From contig CAJTRU010000124.1 of assembly GCA_910579085.1 (NCBI GenBank), positions 1 to 5,350 on the forward strand: a stretch of 5,350 nucleotides of DNA, written 5' to 3'. The notes below the pieces were generated by a model. It had not been told where the DNA came from. It worked only from the letters and a program-made list of their open reading frames with translations, and did not search any database. The translations under genes were made by a program, and so were the position numbers. This DNA is from an uncultured Lachnospiraceae bacterium. Its GTDB lineage: Bacteria; Bacillota; Clostridia; Lachnospirales; Lachnospiraceae. This document shows, piece by piece, positions 1 through 5,091 of the stretch (positions within the stretch are counted from its first letter, which is position 1; the number at the start of each line of letters is the position of its first letter).

Positions 1-30
1 ATAATTAAGTTATCTATTATTTATATTTAT

Positions 31-37
31 AAGGAGG
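31..37 (+). promoter_or_regulatory. Ribosome binding site of the response regulator gene
   Basis: AAGGAGG lies 9 nt before the ATG at 47, an almost full match to the anti-Shine-Dalgarno sequence, and it fixes the start of the response regulator. The 30 bases before it are almost pure A/T. TATATT at 22-27 could be a -10 box, but the window begins too close for a -35 element to be judged. Confidence 0.8.
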
Positions 38-46
38 AACAAATAT

Positions 47-754
47 ATGCGTATTTTAATCTGTGATGACGATATATACATTTCATCAATACTCCAGCAG
101 TATATCCAGGAATTTTTTTCAAAAAATAAACTGGCATCTCCAGAAATCCTGCGTTATGAAAATGGTGAAGCCCTCCTCTCTGATACAGGTGAAAAAGATA
201 TTGTATTTCTTGATATAGAAATGCCAGGATTAAGTGGTATACATACTGGCAGAAAACTTAAACAGTCAAACAGAAATGTAATCATATTTATAATAACATC
301 TTATATAGAATATCTTGATGAAGCAATGCAATTTAATGTATTCCGGTATATTTCCAAACCACTGGATAAGAAAAGGGTCTTAAGAAATCTTAAAGATGCC
401 CTGCTGTTATATAGTTCATCTGTTACAAAAATCCCAATTGAAACAAAAGACGGGATATATATTGTACACTCATCAGATATTGTATATATTGAATCTTTTG
501 GCAATAAATCTGCTGTACATACTACTTGTAATAACTATATGTCCATATACAACCTAAAATACTGGATTAGGAAACTTGATATGCCATGTTTTTTCACTTC
601 ACACAGAAGTTTTATTGTAAATATGGAATATGTGTCAAATTTCAGCCATACAACAATCAGTTTATGCAATGGCCAGTCCACAGCATATATAGCACGCAGA
701 AAATACACACAGTTCAAAGAGGCATATTTTTTATATCTGGAAAGTACAAGGTGA
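47..754 (+). CDS. LytTR-family response regulator (AgrA/LytR type)
   Basis: Cytoplasmic response regulator of 235 aa, the normal length for the AgrA/LytR class. The N-terminal receiver domain (about 1-122) has the acidic cluster D7-D8-D9, the phospho-acceptor D56 in DIVFLDIEMPGLSG, the switch T84 or S85 in FIITSY and the conserved K104 in ISKPL. The C-terminal half (about 128-232) is a LytTR DNA-binding domain, recognised by IPIETKDGIYIV, DIVYIES and the signature FFTSHRSFIVNMEYV. Such regulators bind short direct repeats upstream of their targets and are phosphorylated by a GHKL sensor kinase; that kinase is encoded 7 nt downstream. The start is well supported by AAGGAGG. The target genes cannot be read from this window. 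The gene is intact. Confidence 0.95.
   Translation: MRILICDDDIYISSILQQYIQEFFSKNKLASPEILRYENGEALLSDTGEKDIVFLDIEMPGLSGIHTGRKLKQSNRNVIIFIITSYIEYLDEAMQFNVFRYISKPLDKKRVLRNLKDALLLYSSSVTKIPIETKDGIYIVHSSDIVYIESFGNKSAVHTTCNNYMSIYNLKYWIRKLDMPCFFTSHRSFIVNMEYVSNFSHTTISLCNGQSTAYIARRKYTQFKEAYFLYLESTR
748..754 (+). promoter_or_regulatory. Ribosome binding site of the sensor kinase, overlapping the regulator stop codon
   Basis: AAGGTGA sits 7 nt before the ATG at 762, and its last three bases are the TGA stop of the response regulator. Ribosomes terminating on the regulator therefore uncover or reuse the kinase initiation site. This suggests translational coupling and one shared transcript. Confidence 0.65.
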
Positions 755-761
755 CTAAATT

Positions 762-2072
762 ATGGAAAAAACAGTATTCTTTATAATTGCTTATATACTT
801 GAAGCTTTTATTTTATGGCAATTTTGTTCCTGTATGTTTATTACTGTGTATATAAAAAAAGCTGAAGGAATATGCCTGTTTGTTTTATATTCTGTATCAT
901 TTATAGTATCACTGGCAGGGATTACGTGGATTAATACTATTTTTTTCATGTTATTTAATTTTATTTTTATTCTTTTACTATATAAAGAACCATGGTATTC
1001 TGCTGTTTTTTATTCATTAGTTATAACTATAGCAATGAACCTTAGTGAACTGGTTGTAATAAGCTGCGGCAACCTTGCACCAACCTTTTTTACAGAACAG
1101 CTCTATGCCAGAAATATGCTAATTTTAATGGTTTCCAGCAAACTGCTGTATTTCTTTGTGTTACAAATCATTATACATATATTTAAAAAAAATAAAAAAA
1201 GGAATATAAAACCAGATAAGGGGACATTCCTGCTTAATACTGTACCTGTTATTTCCCTGGTTATTGTTATAATACTAATAACATTATGCCTTGCAATTCC
1301 ACTGCCACGTATACTTGGCTATATGGTTTCTATTTGTACTATACTTCTTCTTGCAATTAACATTTTGGTTTTTTATACCTATAACTATATACAAAATAAA
1401 AATTATGAGTTTACTATACTTCAGATGCAGATACAAAAAGAAAACAACTATTTAGAATACTACAATATGCTCATAAAACAAGACGAAAACCAGAAAATAC
1501 TTATACATGATATAAAAAAACATCTGATGTCAATATCTAGGCTTAATGAAAATGGGGAAAGGGAAAAAATTGCTGCATATATTAGAAATATTATAAATTC
1601 CCCTGGTTTACTTGGTTCTGTACAAATATGTGGAAACCAGCTTTTAAATTCTATCATTTGCCATTATAATAGTATTTGTAATGGACAGGATACAATACTA
1701 CATACAGATATAAGGGCAGGGCTTCTGGAATTTATGGCAGATGATGAACTTACTGCATTATTTTGCAACCTGTTAGATAATGCAACTGAATCTACAGAAA
1801 AAATTCCAGAAGCATATATTGACCTTAGCATAACCTATAAGAAAGAAAAAGAAATTACTATAATCTCACTAGTTAATTCCTGTACCAAAAACCCTTTTTC
1901 AGAAAAAACAGGCACACTAGTATCTCATAAAAAGAATAATATATATCATGGCTATGGAATAAAAAGCATACAAAAAATTATTAAAAAATATAATGGGAAA
2001 TTACAAGTATATTATGATGAAAAAAACAAAGCTTTTCATAGTATTATTTTATTAAAAAATCAGACAGGATAA
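762..2072 (+). CDS. AgrC-like GHKL sensor histidine kinase
   Basis: Membrane sensor kinase of 436 aa, typical of the AgrC/ComD-like class. The first about 210 residues are strongly hydrophobic, with six or seven likely membrane spans (near 4-28, 37-54, 56-74, 80-101, 118-141, 157-180 and 186-208). A helical linker (211-245) leads to the dimerisation/phospho-acceptor segment ILIHDIKKHLMSI, with H249 as the predicted phosphorylated histidine. The C-terminal GHKL ATPase domain has the N box LFCNLLDNATES (N336, N340) and the G box HGYGIKSI (397-402), followed by a typical C-terminal strand. It should phosphorylate the LytTR regulator encoded just upstream. Relatives often sense cyclic peptide pheromones, but no AgrB peptidase or AgrD precursor is visible here, so the signal is unknown. 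The gene is intact. Confidence 0.95.
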   Translation: MEKTVFFIIAYILEAFILWQFCSCMFITVYIKKAEGICLFVLYSVSFIVSLAGITWINTIFFMLFNFIFILLLYKEPWYSAVFYSLVITIAMNLSELVVISCGNLAPTFFTEQLYARNMLILMVSSKLLYFFVLQIIIHIFKKNKKRNIKPDKGTFLLNTVPVISLVIVIILITLCLAIPLPRILGYMVSICTILLLAINILVFYTYNYIQNKNYEFTILQMQIQKENNYLEYYNMLIKQDENQKILIHDIKKHLMSISRLNENGEREKIAAYIRNIINSPGLLGSVQICGNQLLNSIICHYNSICNGQDTILHTDIRAGLLEFMADDELTALFCNLLDNATESTEKIPEAYIDLSITYKKEKEITIISLVNSCTKNPFSEKTGTLVSHKKNNIYHGYGIKSIQKIIKKYNGKLQVYYDEKNKAFHSIILLKNQTG

Positions 2073-2131
2073 TAAATATCTTTGTTCATAGTTGCATAAA
2101 ATAATTTGTGTAATTTTACAAAGCCAGAAAT

Positions 2132-2196
2132 GTACAGTTAGTTTATTGGACCAGCTATACTGCTAATCCAATAAACTGCCTGTACTTTTTTATTTT
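2132..2196 (+). terminator. Strong rho-independent terminator of the two-component operon
   Basis: The left arm GTACAG-TT-AGTTTATTGGA (2132-2150) pairs with TCCAATAAACT-GC-CTGTAC (2167-2185): 17 base pairs with one 2x2 internal mismatch. A 16-nt loop contains a further 3-bp stem, AGC/GCT. TTTTTTATTTTT follows immediately. The terminator lies 60 nt after the kinase stop codon. Its T tract overlaps the stop codon of the convergent GH75 gene at 2190-2192. In the minus direction the hairpin is followed by a weaker T-rich run (ATTTCTGGCTTTG), so it may also stop transcription from the other side. Confidence 0.85.
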
Positions 2197-2223
2197 TCTT
2201 TATTTTTTAATAAATTTAAACAT
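2185..2223 (-). pseudogene. Vestigial 5' end of a second lipoprotein gene
   Basis: Inside the last codons of the GH75 gene, in another frame, an ATG at 2223 with the same upstream AGGGGG site as the intact lipoprotein gene begins MFKFIKK, then stop, then RKIKK. The intact lipoprotein begins MFKFIKEQKNINK. The first six residues are identical, and the similarity seems to continue for a few codons past the stop before the terminator hairpin begins. I read this as the stub of a paralogous lipoprotein gene that once followed the GH75 gene and was deleted. Most of the identity falls in the 36-bp repeat. The extension beyond it is short and A-rich, so it is weak evidence by itself. Confidence 0.5.
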
Positions 2224-3137
2224 TTTCCTGTCCCCCTGTAACATTTCCTGCCTTCTTTCACAATTTGCTGCCTAAATGCCTTGGCGTTTTTATATTTCCA
2301 GCCACTTCTGGTTTTTTTAGGGTCAGGAGCTGATTTTTCAAATAATATAAATCTATACTTTTTTTCATCCTTACTATCTTCTCCAAGCATATAACCATCA
2401 TCTAACTTCCCAAATTTGTTAAATTCAGGAGGTGTAGATAATTTATGTAATTTCCAGGCTGCATAAATTGATACTTCACCCAGTCCATTTTCTATAGGTC
2501 CAGTTTCAGCGACAACACAATATAAATAATTTCCATCTTCAGTTATAACCACTCCCACTGAATGTGCAAATTTATCATACTCTCCACCTTCTGGTACAAC
2601 TATATAAGGAATTTCATCAGCACTTATATCTCCATATAAAAAACGCGTAGTGTTGCCCTTTCCATGATGTTCATCACCATAATTTCCAGTTGTCTCCATC
2701 AATTTTGATACTTTTCCATCTGTACAGATTTTCAATTTCCTTTTCTTCTCTTCATATACTTCCCCTTTATTTTTAGCTATATATTCTTTTACTCTTTCTT
2801 TTTTAATATTATTCTTTATATCAGATAACCTGTGTTCTAAATATTCATTATCTGCTTCCTGTAATCCCTTGGATAACCTTTCTGCTCCTGTTTTTGCATT
2901 GCCATAAAACATTCCAGGCAATAAATTCATATAATATGCTTTTTTTAACGCATTTATTTCTCCCATGACTTCCTGGCCAGAACTTATGGATATATATAAT
3001 TTTTCTTTCAGCCTTACTAAATCCCCGATTACTGGAATAGCCAGTAATACAGTAATCCCAATACATTTTTCATTATTGGCATTTTCAATTGTATAATCAT
3101 TGTATGGTACTGCCCCCCATAACAGGCACAGCTCCAT
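2190..3137 (-). CDS. GH75 chitosanase-family hydrolase domain protein (main open frame; N-terminus frameshifted)
   Basis: The open frame is 315 aa. Residues about 136-270 resemble glycoside hydrolase family 75 (fungal and bacterial endo-chitosanases). Visible matches to the family pattern are ICTDG (137-141), SADEIPYIVVPEG (172-184), HSVGVVITEDG (192-202), YCVVAETGPIENGLGEVSI (206-224) and YRFILFE (261-267). From memory, the family's catalytic pair is the Asp of DxGP and the Glu of the following GE. Here the Asp position is Glu (E211), the GE Glu is kept (E221), and one residue is added between them, so activity or specificity may differ. Residues 60-135 are charged and helical, and 25-40 are mildly hydrophobic. 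No cleavable signal peptide is seen. The ATG at 3137 is probably not the real start: it directly follows a TGA and lacks a Shine-Dalgarno site. The true start is probably 3210 in another frame, which would give about 339 aa. The gene lies 83 nt (counted from 3210) after the lipoprotein gene, apparently in one transcript. Confidence 0.7.
   Translation of the reverse strand: MELCLLWGAVPYNDYTIENANNEKCIGITVLLAIPVIGDLVRLKEKLYISISSGQEVMGEINALKKAYYMNLLPGMFYGNAKTGAERLSKGLQEADNEYLEHRLSDIKNNIKKERVKEYIAKNKGEVYEEKKRKLKICTDGKVSKLMETTGNYGDEHHGKGNTTRFLYGDISADEIPYIVVPEGGEYDKFAHSVGVVITEDGNYLYCVVAETGPIENGLGEVSIYAAWKLHKLSTPPEFNKFGKLDDGYMLGEDSKDEKKYRFILFEKSAPDPKKTRSGWKYKNAKAFRQQIVKEGRKCYRGTGKCLNLLKNKEK
2210..2245 (-). 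repeat. 36-bp perfect direct repeat, copy 1 (end of the GH75 gene)
   Basis: This stretch is identical base for base to 4411-4446 and in the same orientation. Read on the minus strand, it encodes the residues CYRGTGKCLNL near the C-terminus of the GH75 protein. In a second frame it holds an AGGGGG ribosome binding site 8 nt before ATG TTT AAA TTT. Outside the 36 bases the flanks diverge at once on the upstream (coding) side. On the downstream side they keep some A-rich similarity. Confidence 0.95.
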
Positions 3138-3210
3138 TCACAGAAGATATTCCATTTATAATTTCTGTACATTTTTTAATTAAAAACGGCTTGTTGTTTG
3201 TAATCCCCAT
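3097..3210 (-). pseudogene. Out-of-frame N-terminal segment of the GH75 protein
   Basis: An ATG at 3210 with an excellent ribosome binding site (AAAGGAG, 7 nt upstream) opens a frame beginning MGITNNKPFLIKK. It reads to VNGAVPVMGG and stops at a TGA ending at 3097. The GH75 frame is open only from 3137 downward, so the two frames overlap by 41 nt. That overlap contains a run of six G (minus strand; C at 3113-3118). With five G the reading would continue as VPVMGAVPYNDYT straight into the GH75 frame. So this is the true translation start, separated from the rest by a one-base frameshift: a mutation, a sequencing error, a variable tract, or less likely programmed slippage. Confidence 0.65.
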
Positions 3211-3293
3211 TTTAACTCTCCTTTATATTTTATTTATAACTCTGGTACTTATTTACATGTTTTTAAATATATATTTTATTAATTTATCCTTAT
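3211..3293 (-). promoter_or_regulatory. AT-rich linker with the ribosome binding site of the GH75 gene
   Basis: This 83-nt gap lies between the lipoprotein stop and the ATG at 3210. It holds AAAGGAGAG (3224-3216) and is otherwise nearly all A/T. I see no terminator hairpin, so readthrough from the lipoprotein gene is likely. TATAAA-like words occur, but none with a convincing -35 partner. Confidence 0.55.
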
Positions 3294-4424
3294 TTAGTAT
3301 GCAATACTTGAAAGATATCTGTCATATTCCATCTCTGTCATGCCAGCGTAAAATACCATATCCCCAGCTATATACACCAGCCCATTAAAACCTTTTATAT
3401 TTTCTATTTTGCTTACAGCAGATGATTTTATATCATATATAATAACACTGTCTTTTTCTCTTTTATCATCCCTGTAGTGAATCGCAATTTTACCTGATCT
3501 AGATTTTATACTATACACTATTGAATCATCTAAATTAAATTCATATATTTTTTTATCTTTTCTTCCTTTACGGTACATATAAACAATAAATTTACTCCAT
3601 CCTTTACATTTAACATAATACAATTTCCCATCTGTTTCCGTAAGCCCATAATAAGATATGGATGAATCTTCTTTATTTCCTAGAACAAGAGTACTTTTCC
3701 CTGTATGGATATTTGTCTTGTAAACCGTTCTTTGGCTAAAATCCATATAATATAATGAATTGCCACGGAAACATCCTCCCATAGTAAGTCCTGACATTTT
3801 TGTGATTTTTTTTGTTGTTAAATCTAATTTCCACATATAGTAATGGGAAACCAGATATAAACTATCTTTATAAAAATATAAAGTACATATTCCTCTCATC
3901 CATCCTTTATCCTCTATGGCAGTAATCTGTTTTTTTAATTTTTTACGTGATATTATTTTATACTGGTTTTTCCCATTCAGGCCACAGAAGTAAATATCTG
4001 AAGCATATTCAACAAACATCCCGTTATCCGCCAGACAGTAATGGATATCCGCCTTTTTATTATAATCAAATTCACATATAATTTCTTTCATGCCATCAGA
4101 TTTACGGATACGGATAATTTTATTACCTTTTTCTGGGTAAAAAATATAATCCTGGTTCTGTAAAACCTGTCCTTCACCAAAATTTGGATAATACCAGTCC
4201 ATTGGAATTTTTGCTTTGTTCCAGTCATACATTTCTGATAATTTTTCTTTTTTCTTTTCCTGTACTGGCTGTACTCCCTTATCTTCCTGTATTTCATCTT
4301 CTTTAACAACAGCCTGGGATGTTTCTTCTTTTACTGGCTGGGAACACCCAGTAATAAAAACGCATAAAAAAGAAATAATAATGATTTTATTTATATTTTT
4401 CTGTTCCTTTATAAATTTAAACAT
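3294..4424 (-). CDS. Lipoprotein with a beta-propeller-like body (DUF5050-like)
   Basis: The protein is 376 aa from the ATG at 4424. A basic N-terminus (MFKFIKEQKNINK) leads into a hydrophobic core and the lipobox FITGC. C27 should be lipid-modified, placing the mature protein on the outer face of the membrane. Residues 28-65 are a charged, low-complexity tether rich in E, K, Q and V. The body is all-beta in appearance, with repeated units in which an aromatic YY/FY pair precedes a basic strand and a polar turn, such as SLYYMDFSQRTVYKTNIHTG, GKLYYVKCKGW and DYIFYPEKGNKIIRIRKSDG. This is the pattern of beta-propeller lipoproteins common in Clostridia (DUF5050-like). I chose 4424 over the in-frame ATG at 4443-4445 because AGGGGG lies 8 nt before it and the signal peptide begins there. 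Its start overlaps the small upstream ORF by 16 nt. The function is unknown; an extracytoplasmic binding or immunity role is speculation. Confidence 0.85.
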   Translation of the reverse strand: MFKFIKEQKNINKIIIISFLCVFITGCSQPVKEETSQAVVKEDEIQEDKGVQPVQEKKKEKLSEMYDWNKAKIPMDWYYPNFGEGQVLQNQDYIFYPEKGNKIIRIRKSDGMKEIICEFDYNKKADIHYCLADNGMFVEYASDIYFCGLNGKNQYKIISRKKLKKQITAIEDKGWMRGICTLYFYKDSLYLVSHYYMWKLDLTTKKITKMSGLTMGGCFRGNSLYYMDFSQRTVYKTNIHTGKSTLVLGNKEDSSISYYGLTETDGKLYYVKCKGWSKFIVYMYRKGRKDKKIYEFNLDDSIVYSIKSRSGKIAIHYRDDKREKDSVIIYDIKSSAVSKIENIKGFNGLVYIAGDMVFYAGMTEMEYDRYLSSIAY

Positions 4425-4634
4425 TTTCCTGTCCCCCTGTAACATTCTGCAAAAACACTATCATTATATTTTAAATACACCTTTGCAGAAATATATTTAC
4501 GCTTCTCATCCTCACTGGTATGCCATTCATTAAAATCTTCTTCTTCCTCTTCTTTATACCCAGGCAAATAATGTTTTAAATCTCTCATTGCCATTTTTTA
4601 TATCATATTCATCTAACCATAGTTCTAACTCCAT
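4409..4634 (-). pseudogene. Small acidic ORF, about 74 aa, split by a one-base frameshift
   Basis: An ATG at 4634 preceded by GGAGGTG (4647-4641) starts MELELWLDEYDIKNGNERF and reads on to LFAWV, then stops with TAA ending at 4554. The +1-shifted frame is open from just after a TAA at 4600-4598. It contains the acidic run KEEEEEDFNEW, then SEDEKRKYISAKVYLKYND and the tail CYRGTGKCLNL, stopping at 4409. Removing one base in 4554-4597, for example one G of TGGG, would join them into about 74 aa. The alternative start MAMRDLKHY at 4594 has no ribosome binding site. The end overlaps the lipoprotein start by 16 nt, which implies translational coupling. I do not recognise the family; a small cytoplasmic acidic protein, possibly immunity-like, is inference. 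It could also be functional with a sequencing error. Confidence 0.55.
4411..4446 (-). repeat. 36-bp perfect direct repeat, copy 2 (lipoprotein translation start)
   Basis: This copy is identical to 2210-2245. It encodes CYRGTGKCLNL, the C-terminal end of the small acidic ORF. In the overlapping frame it supplies the ribosome binding site and first codons (MFKFI) of the intact lipoprotein gene. It probably shows the original role of the repeat: the junction between an upstream ORF and a translationally coupled lipoprotein. Confidence 0.95.
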
Positions 4635-4640
4635 TTAAAA

Positions 4641-4647
4641 CACCTCC
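4641..4647 (-). promoter_or_regulatory. Ribosome binding site of the small acidic ORF
   Basis: GGAGGTG on the minus strand, 6 nt before the ATG at 4634. It decides the start against the unsupported ATG at 4594, and it shows that the frame interrupted at 4554 was a translated gene. Confidence 0.75.
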
Positions 4648-4670
4648 AAATAAATAGCATAAATCATTTT

Positions 4671-4697
4671 AATATAATCCTTTGCTAAAATGCTCAA
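4671..4697 (-). promoter_or_regulatory. Possible weak promoter upstream of the small ORF and lipoprotein
   Basis: On the minus strand, TTGAGC (4697-4692) and TATATT (4676-4671) are separated by 15 nt, shorter than the preferred 17. It would start a transcript just before the GGAGGTG site, but in DNA this AT-rich such matches arise easily by chance. Confidence 0.22.
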
Positions 4698-4758
4698 AAA
4701 TTATGTTCCTACATTAATTTATGTATCCATATTTTCTATAATTTCCATATTATTTGTT

Positions 4759-5069
4759 TTATAATTTTATTTCATATGTATATTTATCCTTATATTGCTT
4801 ACTTTTAACCATTTTATTCCACCTTTTCCTTCTGGACTACCCATCCCTTTATCTATAACCTTTATATTTAAACTATATACTGGTTTTTAATGTCTTGTTT
4901 TTTCAACTTTTGTTATATACGCAAAACCATTTATTATTTTTATTGTATCACCTCCATGCAGGTTAATTGCTAATAACTATCCCTGCTCCTGTACATAAAC
5001 AGAATGGTAATCTGTTATTTTAAATTCCTCCTTCCCCTCAATCCAGACATCATAAAGCTTCATCTCCAT
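4759..5069 (-). pseudogene. Decayed small gene of about 100 codons with two in-frame stops
   Basis: Starting at the ATG at 5069, one frame reads MEMKLYDVWIEGKEEFKI then DYHSVYVQEQG, TAG (4979-4977), LLAINLHGGDTIKIINGFAY then ITKVEKTRH, TAA (4889-4887), KPVYSLNIKVIDKGMGSPEG and KGGIKWLK. Apart from two isolated stops the frame is protein-like over about 300 nt, with alternating hydrophobic strands. Near 4805 the coding look moves to another frame, SKQYKDKYTYEIKL, ending at 4759, so a frameshift may add to the damage. The original start ATG has no clear ribosome binding site. A GGAGGTGAT site at 4956-4948 precedes an ATA codon rather than ATG, probably by chance inside the old gene. I recognise no family. 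Size and position between other small ORFs would fit an immunity-type gene, but that is a guess. This pseudogene accounts for most of the 457-nt gap between neighbouring genes. Confidence 0.5.
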
Positions 5070-5091
5070 AGAATAAATAGTTATTATATTT

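Noticed and set aside
2134..2142. ACAGTTAGT resembles a LytTR-regulator half site.
   Set aside because: It is part of the terminator stem, has no second copy at the expected spacing and no promoter nearby; a chance match.
3089..3388. Plus-strand open frame with a hydrophobic middle, resembling a small membrane protein.
   Set aside because: It is a shadow of the minus-strand linker and gene ends; the hydrophobicity comes from T-rich DNA, and no ribosome binding site precedes it.
4425..4445. In-frame ATG at 4445 as the lipoprotein start (MLQGDRKMFKF).
   Set aside because: It lies upstream of the AGGGGG site, has no ribosome binding site of its own, and would put charged residues ahead of a normal signal peptide.
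2210..4446. The 36-bp repeat as a CRISPR repeat or an att site.
   Set aside because: There are only two copies, over 2 kb apart, with coding sequence between them, and no integrase, tRNA or cas gene is seen.
4216..4533. Plus-strand open frame of 105 codons across the lipoprotein start.
   Set aside because: No ribosome binding site, low-complexity F/S/I composition, and it is antisense to the well-supported lipoprotein and small ORF.
4930..4956. GGAGGTGAT followed by ATA, as if a start codon ATG had mutated to ATA and begun a separate gene.
   Set aside because: The ATA is in the same frame as the ORF starting at 5069, and coding-like residues continue across it, so one longer relic gene is simpler. 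A separate gene is not excluded.
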